A stretch of DNA of 64,000 nucleotides, taken from Zobellia laminariae. Lineage in GTDB: Bacteria; Bacteroidota; Bacteroidia; Flavobacteriales; Flavobacteriaceae. The notes under the pieces were generated by a model. The model saw only the letters and a list, made by a program, of their open reading frames with translations, did no database searches and was not told the DNA's origin. Shown in pieces: positions 8,813-17,616 of the stretch. Where the stretch lies: assembly GCF_009725995.1 (NCBI RefSeq), contig NZ_RCNS01000001.1:414283-478282 (forward strand). Direction: 5' to 3'. The number at the start of each line of letters is the position of its first letter. The first letter of the stretch is position 1. The position numbers and the translations under genes were made by a program.

Positions 8813-9526
8813 ATGAAATACGAAATAAAAATACCAAAACCCTGTAATTCAAAATGGAGCGAAATGACGCCTACGGAAAAAGGTATGTTTTGTTCCTCCT
8901 GTGAAAAAGAGGTTATAGATTTTACGAATACATCTAATTATCAATTAGCCCAACTTTTAGATGGCAACCAAAAGATATGTGGCAAATTTAAAGCCAGACA
9001 ACTAAATCGGGAAATTTTATCTGCAGAGCATAATCAGTTTTCAAAAGCGGGGCTTCTCGTAGGCATATCAACTTTACTATCCATTGCAACGCCAGCATTT
9101 GGCCAAAATAAAGCAACTGAAATCAGTATTATTGAGCAACTAAATCAAAAAGGAGAACAATCGGTTTTACCTAAAAAAGAATCAGATTCAATTCAGATTA
9201 AAGGGAACGCGTTTGATACTAGCGGTGGTTTAGCTAGTATAAATATTATGATAAAAGGCTCTTCTTACGGTACACAAACGGATTCTGACGGGAATTTTTC
9301 AATACCTATTGCCACTAAAGAATTCGGTAATAACCCCACTCTTGTCTTCTCTTCTATTGGTTTTGAAATGCAAGAGATAAAAGTTACTTCCCAAACTGAA
9401 TTTCTAAAGGTAAAAATGGTAGAAGATGATACCGTACTTGGAGACGTTGAATTTATTAAAAAACAAAGTTTCTTTAGAAAAGTTGGCAACTTGTTCAGGA
9501 AAAAAGAGAATAAAAATTGTCACTAA
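8813..9526 (+). CDS. Zinc-ribbon-like membrane protein with carboxypeptidase-regulatory-like domain
   Basis: 237 residues. The N-terminal 60 residues hold a conserved cysteine pattern, PCNSKW then GMFCSSCEKEV then KICGKF, likely a metal-binding or disulfide knot found in many Flavobacteriia. A membrane segment (AGLLVGISTLLSIATPAFG) follows at about 80-98. The periplasmic part is a beta-sandwich of the carboxypeptidase-regulatory-like type (IKGNAFDTSGGLASINIMIK to VFSSIGFEMQEIKV), the same fold as the N-terminal domain of SusC proteins. The tail is basic. Role unknown, possibly cell-envelope sensing. Confidence 0.72.
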   Translation: MKYEIKIPKPCNSKWSEMTPTEKGMFCSSCEKEVIDFTNTSNYQLAQLLDGNQKICGKFKARQLNREILSAEHNQFSKAGLLVGISTLLSIATPAFGQNKATEISIIEQLNQKGEQSVLPKKESDSIQIKGNAFDTSGGLASINIMIKGSSYGTQTDSDGNFSIPIATKEFGNNPTLVFSSIGFEMQEIKVTSQTEFLKVKMVEDDTVLGDVEFIKKQSFFRKVGNLFRKKENKNCH

Positions 9527-9714
9527 AAAACTACAGGCTTCCATATTCATTGTTTTCTTAAAGGGTAACTTTTCAACTTGATGTATTGAAAAAAAACTAT
9601 TTAAAACAAGTAGCCCATGCTTTTCGTAATCTCTTTATTCACCTAAAAATATACACTCCTTTTTTTCGTTCTATTCTAATCAAAATCAACCACTAGTAAT
9701 TAAAAAACAACCGT

Positions 9715-10386
9715 ATGGGATTAGACATGCGTCCTATGGGCAAGCCCCAAAAAGGATTCGAAAAAAGATTTAAAGAAATTTTTGAAATGGTGAGTTCCGA
9801 TGCCATCCCTAAACCTAGTTTTATGGATAAACTCAGGGGAATTAAACAACCTACAAAAGAAGAATTGATTCAAGAATGGTTTGACAACCAAATATCGACC
9901 TACGAAACCATAAAAGCGCCCATAGTAGGAAAAGACCAAGAGGCCGAAAGTTGGATCAAAGAACGGTATGAGGAAATGGAACCAAAACCACCTTTGGAAG
10001 ATTTTCTAAAAGAACACCACGGGTATTATGTTATTCCGCTTGCCAAAGAACAAGATGGCGTTCCTTGCTATAAATCTCTTGGGCAGGACGAAAATGTTTT
10101 TAGAGGACAGTTTCTTAAAGATTGTGTTGACCTGATCGGAGAAGATTTGGTAAGCGAGGCTTGGAGTACAAAACAAGCGGATGAAACACTAGATTATGGC
10201 AATCGGTTAATGAGCGCTGCCAATATCATTGCAAAAGAGCATAACCTGGAGTATTTAAAAGACCAGCGAACCGCTCCCGATACGGACGAAAACCAAATAG
10301 AATCTAAACTTCATATTGTATATTCCGCTGCCAAATGGCTCACTTTCTACGGAAAAAATGGGCATGGGTATGAGGCGGATTTTTAG
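9715..10386 (+). CDS. Hypothetical cytoplasmic protein
   Basis: 223 residues, no signal peptide or membrane segment. It starts MGLDMRPMGKPQKGFEKRFK, is acidic and charged, and contains LKEHHGYYVIPLAKEQDGVP followed by a helical C-terminus. I do not recognise a family. A good terminator sits 65 bp downstream, so it is probably a single-gene unit. Confidence 0.68.
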   Translation: MGLDMRPMGKPQKGFEKRFKEIFEMVSSDAIPKPSFMDKLRGIKQPTKEELIQEWFDNQISTYETIKAPIVGKDQEAESWIKERYEEMEPKPPLEDFLKEHHGYYVIPLAKEQDGVPCYKSLGQDENVFRGQFLKDCVDLIGEDLVSEAWSTKQADETLDYGNRLMSAANIIAKEHNLEYLKDQRTAPDTDENQIESKLHIVYSAAKWLTFYGKNGHGYEADF

Positions 10387-10453
10387 AATTCCAAAGTCTT
10401 AATCAAACAAAAAAAGAATACAGGTTCTTTCTAATTAAAAGAATCACACACTT

Positions 10454-10496
10454 AAAAAAAGGAACATTTCGGTAAAACGGAATGTTCCTTTTTCGG
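10454..10496 (+). terminator. Rho-independent terminator after the 223-residue gene
   Basis: GGAACATT pairs with AATGTTCC around a short imperfect loop, preceded by an A run and followed by T5. It ends the transcript of the gene before it and insulates the GH2 gene. Confidence 0.8.
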
Positions 10497-10677
10497 TTTA
10501 TAATTGAAAATACAAGGGTTTGGTAAAGGCTCTATTAGAAAGTTCCTTACTTTTATCTTTCGCACAAACCTGCACTTAAACTACTTGTTTAATTACATTC
10601 TTTTGGGTCATGATGTGTTTTTTCCGCAATTAGCACACAAGAAACACATCACTTTAAAAACTGAAGAACAGCTACAC

Positions 10678-12483
10678 ATGAAACACATTAAAACCCTCCT
10701 ATTTGTATTCCTCTTAACGCTAAGCACAACTATAAAGGCACAGGAGACTCCGTTTTCAGATTTATTACAGAACATAGATTCTAGAGAGAAAACCAGTTTA
10801 AATGGCCTATGGGACATGATTGTTGACCCGCTAGAGAACGGATATTACAACCACAGATTACAACCCAAGGAGGACGGCTATTTTATGAATGCCCAAATGC
10901 AATCTCCGTCAGACTTAATTGAATACAATTTTGACACCAGCAAGCAACTTATGGTTCCTGGGGATTGGAATACGCAAATGGACAAATTGTATTACTACGA
11001 GGGCACTGTCTGGTACAAGAAAGACTTTACCTATACCGCCAAGAATGACGAGGCCGCTTTTTTATATTTTGAGGCGGTAAATTATGAGGCCATAGTTTAC
11101 TTGAACGGCGAACGTATTGGTAGGCATGTGGGTGGGTATACCCCGTTTCAGTTTGAGGTTACGGACAAGCTAAAAGAAGGCAACAACTTTGTGGTCGTAA
11201 AAGTGGATAACAAACGAAAAAGAGAAAATGTACCAACGGTAAATCAAGATTGGTGGAACTACGGCGGTATTACCAGATCCGTCCATTTAATTACTGTGCC
11301 AAAATCTCATATTAATGATTACTCGGTTCAATTACGAAAAGGCGCAACCAATGCCATTACAGGTTGGGTTTCGGTTACGAACGGTAAAGATGGTGATGTC
11401 GTGAGCATAGCTATTCCTGAACTAAAGAAAACAGTAAACACCGTTCTTAAAAACGGAAAAGCTGAATTTTCTATTAAAGCGAAACCAAAACTTTGGAGTC
11501 CAACTAGCCCCAAAACTTATGAAGTTGTTTTAAAAACGGCAACCGATGAAATTACGGATCAGATCGGTTTTAGAACGATAGCTACGGAAGGGTCTAAAAT
11601 CTTATTGAACGGAAAGCAGATATTCTTAAAAGGGATAAGCATTCACGAAGAAGCTCCCTTTAAAACGGGGCGTGTAGTTTCTGTAGAGGAATGTAAAATA
11701 TTGTTGGAATGGGCCAAAGAATTGGGCTGTAATTTTATCCGTCTGGCGCACTACCCTCATAGCGAAGCCATGGTACGTGAGGCAGAGAAAATGGGCTTTC
11801 TAATATGGTCCGAAATACCAGTGTATTGGACTATTCAGTTTGATAATGAAGACACTTATGCCAATGCAAAAAACCAGCTTACGGAAATGATTTCTAGGGA
11901 TAAAAATCGTGCAGCCGTGGTACTATGGTCTATGGCAAATGAAACTCCCGAAGGCGAATCTAGATTGAATTTTATAGGAAACCTTGCCGAACAAGCCCGA
12001 AAGTTAGATGATACCCGTCTTATTACAGCTGCACTAGATACGCAAGCACAAGGGGATGATGGCAACTTAATTGAAGACCCACTGGGCAAAGTGGTAGATG
12101 TTATAGGTATTAATGCCTACTGTGGTTGGTACGCCGGCGCCACCGATACTTGTGCGCAATTAAAATGGTCAAGTGCGTACAACAAGCCTATGATTATGAG
12201 TGAAGTTGGTGGAGGCGCCCTTTACGGTCATCATGGTGAAAAAAATGAACGATGGACGGAAGAATACCAAGCAGAGGTTTTTAAAACCAATATTGAAATG
12301 ATGCGTAACATTGATTTCCTATCCGGTTTATCTCCGTGGATTTTGATGGATTTCCGCTCTTCTAGACGTCCTTTAAGAAGAATCCAAGACGACTTTAATA
12401 GAAAAGGATTGATTTCTGAACAGGGAATGAAGAAACAGGCCTTTTTCACCCTTCAAGAGTATTACGAGAAAGAAAATAACTAA
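10678..12483 (+). CDS. Glycoside hydrolase family 2 (beta-glucuronidase-like)
   Basis: About 601 residues from ATG 10678, which opens a signal peptide (MKHIKTLLFVFLLTLSTTIK, cut after AQ); the frame is open further upstream but without coding character. Domain order is GH2 sugar-binding (LNGLWDMIVDP, VPGDWNTQ), immunoglobulin-like middle, then a TIM barrel from about residue 300 with FIRLAHYPHSEAMVREAEKM. The acid/base is Glu422 in LWSMANETPEG and the nucleophile Glu509 in IMSEVGGGALYG. The barrel sequence is nearest to beta-glucuronidases, suggesting removal of uronic acid or a related sugar in the periplasm. It is flanked by terminators on both sides, so it is transcribed alone. Confidence 0.9.
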   Translation: MKHIKTLLFVFLLTLSTTIKAQETPFSDLLQNIDSREKTSLNGLWDMIVDPLENGYYNHRLQPKEDGYFMNAQMQSPSDLIEYNFDTSKQLMVPGDWNTQMDKLYYYEGTVWYKKDFTYTAKNDEAAFLYFEAVNYEAIVYLNGERIGRHVGGYTPFQFEVTDKLKEGNNFVVVKVDNKRKRENVPTVNQDWWNYGGITRSVHLITVPKSHINDYSVQLRKGATNAITGWVSVTNGKDGDVVSIAIPELKKTVNTVLKNGKAEFSIKAKPKLWSPTSPKTYEVVLKTATDEITDQIGFRTIATEGSKILLNGKQIFLKGISIHEEAPFKTGRVVSVEECKILLEWAKELGCNFIRLAHYPHSEAMVREAEKMGFLIWSEIPVYWTIQFDNEDTYANAKNQLTEMISRDKNRAAVVLWSMANETPEGESRLNFIGNLAEQARKLDDTRLITAALDTQAQGDDGNLIEDPLGKVVDVIGINAYCGWYAGATDTCAQLKWSSAYNKPMIMSEVGGGALYGHHGEKNERWTEEYQAEVFKTNIEMMRNIDFLSGLSPWILMDFRSSRRPLRRIQDDFNRKGLISEQGMKKQAFFTLQEYYEKENN

Positions 12484-12532
12484 TATTTTGTACGCCGCTG
12501 ATTTTATAAGTTAGCGTACTTTTAGTATTTAG

Positions 12533-12572
12533 AAAAGCACTCCTTTGTTTAAAAAAGGAGTGCTTTTTTTTT
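12533..12572 (+). terminator. Strong rho-independent terminator of the GH2 gene
   Basis: AAAAGCACTCCTTT pairs with AAAGGAGTGCTTTT around a short loop, continuing into a run of nine T. It lies 50 bp after the GH2 stop codon. Confidence 0.9.
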
Positions 12573-13006
12573 ATGCTCCACCGCTACTTTACCAGTTACC
12601 AGTATTTTATTGTGGTATGGAAGTAAGTATAAAAAGAAAAAAGCACCTTTTGCTCGTACTAGGGAGTTGGTTGATTGATCACCATTCCATATGCCTCTTT
12701 TGCGTGGATGTTGAAATTTGCAGAAGGCTCGCTTTATCTATGGTATAAATTCGATTTAAAACGGATTAAAATAGGCTGATTTTCAATGTACTACTATCAA
12801 TTATTCAGTATAAATGAGTGATAATGGCATTATTTTCCAACATCGACATAAAAAATATAAATACCATATTATCAAATGATTAACTAATAAAATAGTGAGT
12901 TTTTAAGCCCTATACAAAGCCAAAATCGCAAAAAAAATAAACTTTTTTTCAGGAGTTTCCTCTAATCAATTGTTTTATAGACAGAAACCCCTAAAGAAAT
13001 ATGCTC
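12573..13006. other. Non-coding stretch before the small-protein pair
   Basis: About 430 bp, AT-rich, with no supported gene. It should hold the promoter of the small membrane-protein pair, but I could not fix a -7 box with confidence. Confidence 0.4.
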
Positions 13007-13177
13007 ATGAAAACTCTCGAATCAACTCAGGCAGTAAAAGAAAGGGAAACAAAAAAAATACAAGAGGTATTCAATTACCAAATTCACTTGTTAAAAGGGC
13101 AGACTTACTTACTTAAAGGGTTATTACTATTTGCCGTAATGCAATATGTATTTCTCATGTTCGTATTACAAAACTAA
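13007..13177 (+). CDS. Tiny membrane protein A (56 residues)
   Basis: Reads MKTLESTQAVKERETKKIQE, a charged helix, and then one hydrophobic segment (LLKGLLLFAVMQYVFLMFVL). An in-frame ATG two codons upstream (13001) is also possible. The protein downstream has the same plan, the same spacing and similar wording (EIKKIF versus KKIQEVF, LIVFAVEQYFIL versus LLFAVMQYVFLM). That similarity between adjacent short frames is the main evidence that both are real genes. Single-pass membrane protein of unknown role. Confidence 0.6.
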   Translation: MKTLESTQAVKERETKKIQEVFNYQIHLLKGQTYLLKGLLLFAVMQYVFLMFVLQN

Positions 13178-13229
13178 ATTACCAAGTAAAAAAATCAAAT
13201 AGGAAATTACCTAACCAAAACACACTCAG

Positions 13230-13373
13230 ATGAAAAATTTAGAACCGATTCAGATTAACGATAGCACTGAAAGAGAAGAAATCAAAAAAATATTTGATAA
13301 TCAAACGAACCTATTGTTAGGCCTGATTGTTTTTGCCGTAGAGCAGTATTTTATTCTTCTTGCTTTCCTATAA
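13230..13373 (+). CDS. Tiny membrane protein B (47 residues), paralogue of A
   Basis: Begins MKNLEPIQINDSTEREEIKK and ends with the hydrophobic segment LLLGLIVFAVEQYFILLAFL. It follows its paralogue after 52 bp and is itself followed by a clear terminator, so the two form a small operon. Function unknown. The charged N-terminal helix plus one membrane helix would suit a regulator or subunit of a membrane complex. Confidence 0.6.
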   Translation: MKNLEPIQINDSTEREEIKKIFDNQTNLLLGLIVFAVEQYFILLAFL

Positions 13374-13430
13374 AAATAAATAGCCCCCTTAACCTTCTTT
13401 GGATTGTAGATTAGTATTTTGGGATGTAAG

Positions 13431-13461
13431 AGCTGTGTCTTGGGTAGACACAGCTTTTTTT
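13431..13461 (+). terminator. Rho-independent terminator of the small-protein operon
   Basis: AGCTGTGTCT, loop TGGGT, AGACACAGCT, then T7. The stem is a perfect ten pairs. It points in the plus direction and lies 57 bp after the second small gene, supporting that these short frames are transcribed. Confidence 0.92.
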
Positions 13462-13516
13462 ATTTTAAAACACAAGCAGCGTCTCAAAAACAGGCAATCC
13501 TACTCTCTTGTCAACC

Positions 13517-14098
13517 CTAGTTAAAGATCAACCTAATGGATGCATTAGGTGTAAAGCCAAGCGAGCTTTGTCTATACTCTTTAGCGTTTGTAGCCGTCTC
13601 CGGCCTATAAAATGTATTGATCGTATTGTCTCGGTTTAGTACGTTCCAAGCAGCTACACCAATTTGAGTTTTGGTATTCTCTCCCCATTTAAACTCATAT
13701 TTTGCCGAAACATCTAAACGCAAATAATCATCATGCCTAGAACTATTGGCGCTCCCAAAGTTTACCGCATCATCATTTACCTCATTGGCAACAACTGGTC
13801 GTGTATAGGGTTTTCCCGTACGCCAATTGAGTCCCGCAGCAACTAAAAACCTATTTAACGTATAATTGGTTCCTAAGGTTACCGCATGGGTAATATCAAA
13901 ATTACTGGGGAAATTAGTTTCTGGTAAATCTTTAAAATGATAGTCGCTTTTTAGAGTAGCGTAACTTAGCCAATAACTGGCATTCTTTAACTGTTTACGG
14001 AGCAACACGTCAATACCTTTGGCATCATAATTTCCTGCTGTTTTTACATACTCATATCGATCTTGAAAACTTTGGCTCTGTGTGGTAATACCATTCAC
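13517..14098 (-). CDS. TonB-dependent receptor, C-terminal part (after frame break)
   Basis: 193 residues with the last strands of an outer-membrane barrel: NGITTQSQSFQDRYEYV, then GLNWRTGKPYTRPV, and a terminal NASIRLIFN ending in the aromatic-Phe pattern used for outer-membrane insertion. It cannot work alone because plug, most of the barrel and signal peptide are on the upstream frame, which ends four bases into it. The apparent GTG start is an internal Val codon. See the upstream part. Confidence 0.75.
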   Translation of the reverse strand: MNGITTQSQSFQDRYEYVKTAGNYDAKGIDVLLRKQLKNASYWLSYATLKSDYHFKDLPETNFPSNFDITHAVTLGTNYTLNRFLVAAGLNWRTGKPYTRPVVANEVNDDAVNFGSANSSRHDDYLRLDVSAKYEFKWGENTKTQIGVAAWNVLNRDNTINTFYRPETATNAKEYRQSSLGFTPNASIRLIFN

Positions 14099-16029
14099 TT
14101 TTTATAAAAAGCTACGGCGTTTGCCAGCCAACCATTCTTATTATAACTAAGGCCTGTAGAAATTTGTTTGCTGGTAATAACAGGAATAGAGTCATTATCC
14201 GAAAGTTGCCATCGTCTTTTTTCAACACCCAAAAAATCATTTTGAAAGTTAATGACCTGAGACGTATTCTGGTGTTTGAATTCTCCTAAAACCTCAACGG
14301 TAAAACCTTTTCCAAAACCATGGTTAAAACTTAAACGAGGTTCCCATATTTGTTTTTTGAACTTATCTAAATGGTTAAAACGCATTCCTAGATTAAGTCT
14401 AGTAGCTTTATCATCGGAAAGAAAACCTATTTCCGAAAATATACCGTGTGCCCGTAATACCTCTGCTTCCAAGAGCTTAAATTCTGGATCATCTACGTCA
14501 TCTAAGTTGGTTACTTTGGTCTCCATTAATTGGTACCCATTGGTCCATTTTAAATGTGGCGTAATTTTTTTTCCTACTTTAAGCTTTACCCCTGTTTCCG
14601 AAACTTTATTTTTTTGTAAGAAACGCTGGTTATCAAGAATATTGGCATTTACGGCCTTTAACTGATAATCTGTTTCATAAACCATAAGTTCAGAATCTAA
14701 GGTTTCCGTCCAATCCCTTTGGTATTGAATACCTCCTGCTATACTGAGTTGGTTTAGGGTACTTTGCCTTTCTTTAACCTCGCCCGATACGATGGCATTT
14801 TCGTTAAAAGAAACTTCATTGGCCGTATAAATAAAGTTAACCCGAAGGCGGTCTTTATCCGAGGGATGAAATAGCAACCGAAAAGAAGCATCGTGAAAAT
14901 CGAAACCAATATCAGAATTTTTCTCTGTGGCGGTATTCTTTTCTATTTCTGTGTCTTGGGCTATACGGTCAAAATATTTGGTATACGTAGGTGTCTCTAT
15001 AAAGTTGCTAATTGCCTTACGAGCAGATATCTGAATAGAAGCTTTTTGCCCCAATGGAGCATCTACAAAACCATTGGCATCTATTAAGTTCACCCCAATA
15101 CTACCGTTTATTTCAGGGTTAATATAATCCTTGGTTTTCATGGCAATGGTGCCGGATACGCCATCGGTTTCGCTCACTCCACTTCCATTTTTATGGAGTT
15201 CTACTTTTTGGGTCATATGCGGATTGTACATAGATATCAAACCAAAAAAATGCCCCGATTGGTACATCTTGATTCCATCCCAAGTAATAAGATTTTGATC
15301 GTTACTACCTCCCCTAATATTAATATTGGAAACCGTTTCATCAATACTCTGTATGCCGGGCAATGCCTGAACGGACTGCAGCACATCTTCTTCTATAAGA
15401 CCTGGCAGAATACTAAACTTATTAAAATCTATTTGAAGGGAACCGTTACCCAGCTTATCTACACCACGTATGAGGTATTGATAAAGTATTACCTCTTCTA
15501 ACTGCTCGTGTTCCGGTATGAGATATATTCTAGCACACTTGGCAGTATTAAAAAACTGGGCTTCGCGCTGTATTGTCTTATGGCCTATATGCCGTATTTG
15601 AATGACATCTGTAGCATGTGCCGCTTCAATTTCAAAATAACCTTCTGGATTGGTTATCGTACCTCGCGTTCCATTTTTAACGGTAACATAGGGTAAGGCT
15701 TCATTACTTTGGACATCTAAGAGATAGCCGCAAAGCATTAATCGTTTTTTCTTGATGGAAATAATACTATCCGATACGAACACAAAGTCTAGGTTACTTT
15801 GCGTTTTTAAATGATCTATGGTCTGCTCTAGGGAGAGCGTAGTATCTGGTGGTGTAACGTGAAGTTCATCTACCAAGGCAGAGGCATAATTGAACTGCAC
15901 GCCAAAACGTTCCTGCAACTCAACTAAAATACGTGGTAGAGAAGTTGTACCCTCTTCTTCCTGTGCGATAATAGTATAATTGTTGAATGCAAGTACAAGG
16001 TAAAGTAGAATTAAAAGTCTCTTATTCAC
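14095..16029 (-). CDS. FecA-type TonB-dependent receptor, N-terminal part
   Basis: 644 residues from a GTG start that overlaps the fecR-like stop by eight bases, so translation is coupled. Order: signal peptide; a secretin/TonB short N-terminal domain (VQFNYASALVDELHV to FVFVSDSIISIKKK), which is the signalling domain that talks to FecR; a carboxypeptidase-regulatory-like domain (DVQSNEALPYVTVKNGTRGT); plug (LPGIQSIDETVSNINIRGG); and most of the barrel. It ends at FYKK-stop. One extra A in the run at 14099-14103 restores FYKKVNGITTQ and one receptor of about 840 residues. Either the gene is recently broken or the sequence lacks a base. Likely ligand a siderophore or other TonB cargo. Confidence 0.85.
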   Translation of the reverse strand: MNKRLLILLYLVLAFNNYTIIAQEEEGTTSLPRILVELQERFGVQFNYASALVDELHVTPPDTTLSLEQTIDHLKTQSNLDFVFVSDSIISIKKKRLMLCGYLLDVQSNEALPYVTVKNGTRGTITNPEGYFEIEAAHATDVIQIRHIGHKTIQREAQFFNTAKCARIYLIPEHEQLEEVILYQYLIRGVDKLGNGSLQIDFNKFSILPGLIEEDVLQSVQALPGIQSIDETVSNINIRGGSNDQNLITWDGIKMYQSGHFFGLISMYNPHMTQKVELHKNGSGVSETDGVSGTIAMKTKDYINPEINGSIGVNLIDANGFVDAPLGQKASIQISARKAISNFIETPTYTKYFDRIAQDTEIEKNTATEKNSDIGFDFHDASFRLLFHPSDKDRLRVNFIYTANEVSFNENAIVSGEVKERQSTLNQLSIAGGIQYQRDWTETLDSELMVYETDYQLKAVNANILDNQRFLQKNKVSETGVKLKVGKKITPHLKWTNGYQLMETKVTNLDDVDDPEFKLLEAEVLRAHGIFSEIGFLSDDKATRLNLGMRFNHLDKFKKQIWEPRLSFNHGFGKGFTVEVLGEFKHQNTSQVINFQNDFLGVEKRRWQLSDNDSIPVITSKQISTGLSYNKNGWLANAVAFYKK

Positions 16030-16942
16030 TTGTACTTAAACGCACAGTATTGGGCTTTATTACCTCATATTCTAGACTAAGAGGCTCGCTAATAGCCATA
16101 AGCGCATTTTCTAAATTATCATGTACAAAAGCACCTGTAAAAAGTTGATTTACATCTACGCCTTCTAGCGTGATTTTTATATCATATTGTCTTTCTAGCT
16201 CCGCAAGTACTTCCGAAACGGGAATACGCTGAAAAGCACTTGAATTCTTTGTCCACTGTGGTGCTTTTTGAGTGTGCTGCCCAGTTACCAAAACACCTTT
16301 GTACCATTTAAGGTTATCGCCTACTTTAAGGATTTCTGTTTTATTATCCGTAACCACACGAACAGTTCCTTCAAAACAAGCCACCTCAAAAAAGTCGCCT
16401 CTTTGCTTTACATTAAATTCGGTTCCCATTACGGTTACCGTACCTTTTGAAGTCACAACATCAAACTTGGCACCTTTGGCTACATCAAAAAAGGCTTCGC
16501 CTTGTAATTTAATCTCTCTTTTATCTTCCCAGTTTTTTTCATTGTAACTAACTTCTGATAGTGCGTTAAGCACTACACGAGAGGAATCTGGCAATTCAAT
16601 GGTCGTTTTTTCGGCAACCATAGTATGTACCTCTGTCATTACATTCATAAAAAGGAAGTAATACACACCCAGCCCAAGCATAAGAACACTTGCTATTTTA
16701 AGCATAGGGTTTAGCCATTGTAACTTTTTTACAGGAACTTCCGGGGCTTCTATGCGCTTTTTAAAACTTTCAAAATTTGGCATTTCAGAAAAACCAGAAG
16801 CTTTAAACTTAGAAGCATTTGCTACTATATCCTTATGAAACGGAGTATCCTCCAAAGCCTCAAAAGCAATACGTTCTTCTTCTGTTAAATCATCTGATAG
16901 CCATTTTTCTATCAAGCTCTTTTCATTCATGGTATGACTCAT
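16022..16942 (-). CDS. FecR-type anti-sigma factor
   Basis: 306 residues. The N-terminal cytoplasmic part (EKWLSDDLTEEERIAFEALE) binds the sigma factor. One membrane helix lies near residues 80-100 (MLKIASVLMLGLGVYYFLFM). The periplasmic part is a FecR domain (TIELPDSSRVVLNALSEVSY, GEAFFDVAKG, VMGTEFNVK) followed by the C-terminal domain met in Bacteroidota (FQRIPVSEVLAELERQYDIK). It lies between the sigma-factor gene and the receptor, the standard order for cell-surface signalling, and is co-transcribed with both. Confidence 0.92.
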   Translation of the reverse strand: MSHTMNEKSLIEKWLSDDLTEEERIAFEALEDTPFHKDIVANASKFKASGFSEMPNFESFKKRIEAPEVPVKKLQWLNPMLKIASVLMLGLGVYYFLFMNVMTEVHTMVAEKTTIELPDSSRVVLNALSEVSYNEKNWEDKREIKLQGEAFFDVAKGAKFDVVTSKGTVTVMGTEFNVKQRGDFFEVACFEGTVRVVTDNKTEILKVGDNLKWYKGVLVTGQHTQKAPQWTKNSSAFQRIPVSEVLAELERQYDIKITLEGVDVNQLFTGAFVHDNLENALMAISEPLSLEYEVIKPNTVRLSTSE

Positions 16943-16977
16943 TTTATATAAAACAACCGAGACCTAAATTCTCCTGA

Positions 16978-17502
16978 CTATTTTATCTTAAAATCATGTA
17001 ATTCTTTTTTCAATTGGTCAAAAGCCGAGTAAATACGGTACTCTACAACCTTTCTAGTAACCCCTAAAATTTGTGCTATTTCTTCATGTTTCTTGCCTTC
17101 CGCCTTATTTAACATAAAAGCAGTACGCTGCTCCTCCGATAATTTAGCCAATGCAGTTTGGTACTTTTTGTAGTATTGCTCCTGCTCCAATATAAATTCT
17201 GGATTCTCATTGGTATACCCCTTTGGGGCCACACTTTGATATTTTAAAACTACTTTTTGATGTTTTGTTTCGTTCAACATCATATTGTTGGCTACCGTGA
17301 ATAAATACGATTTTGCTTTATCTGGAGTTACTTTGCTGCAATTCTCCCATAGCTTAACAAAAGCATCCTGTGCCTTGTCTCCGGGATTTAGATTATCCCC
17401 ATATTTATAGTAAAGAAAGTCGTGAAGGTTCTTTGCATATTTGGTGTACAGACTACCAAATACAGTTTCTTCACATACGTTTTCATGGAGGTTTCTCTTC
17501 AA
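16978..17502 (-). CDS. FecI-type ECF RNA polymerase sigma factor
   Basis: About 174 residues with sigma region 2 (FGSLYTKYAKNLHDFLYYKY, AQDAFVKLWENC) and region 4 (LSEEQRTAFMLNKAEGKKHE, then IAQILGVTRKVVEYRIYSAF), the usual Bacteroidota ECF layout. No ATG is available; TTG 17502 is used. Upstream, ATG AGT CTA ACA AGA runs into TGA one base out of frame, so a missing T in the TTTT run would give a longer N-terminus. First gene of the sigma/anti-sigma/receptor operon. Expected to drive the receptor gene and perhaps the divergent lipoprotein. Confidence 0.88.
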   Translation of the reverse strand: MKRNLHENVCEETVFGSLYTKYAKNLHDFLYYKYGDNLNPGDKAQDAFVKLWENCSKVTPDKAKSYLFTVANNMMLNETKHQKVVLKYQSVAPKGYTNENPEFILEQEQYYKKYQTALAKLSEEQRTAFMLNKAEGKKHEEIAQILGVTRKVVEYRIYSAFDQLKKELHDFKIK

Positions 17503-17616
17503 AATAATCTTGTTAGACTCATAAACAGGGCGAAAAACAATTTTTCAAGAAATTTTCAGGAGTTTTACACGTTTAGTTGTTTCATTACTATACGGCACCC
17601 ATAAAATAGCCTTGTT

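Noticed and set aside
10504..10677. N-terminal extension of the GH2 gene by 58 codons
   Set aside because: A clear signal peptide begins at ATG 10678; the upstream part has no coding character.
12545..12748. 67-codon open frame after the GH2 gene
   Set aside because: Starts inside the terminator hairpin and has no domain or paralogue.
14095..14105. Programmed frameshift in the TonB receptor
   Set aside because: The site TAT AAA AAG does not allow both tRNAs to re-pair after a -1 slip, unlike the ATPase site. Mutation or missing base is simpler.
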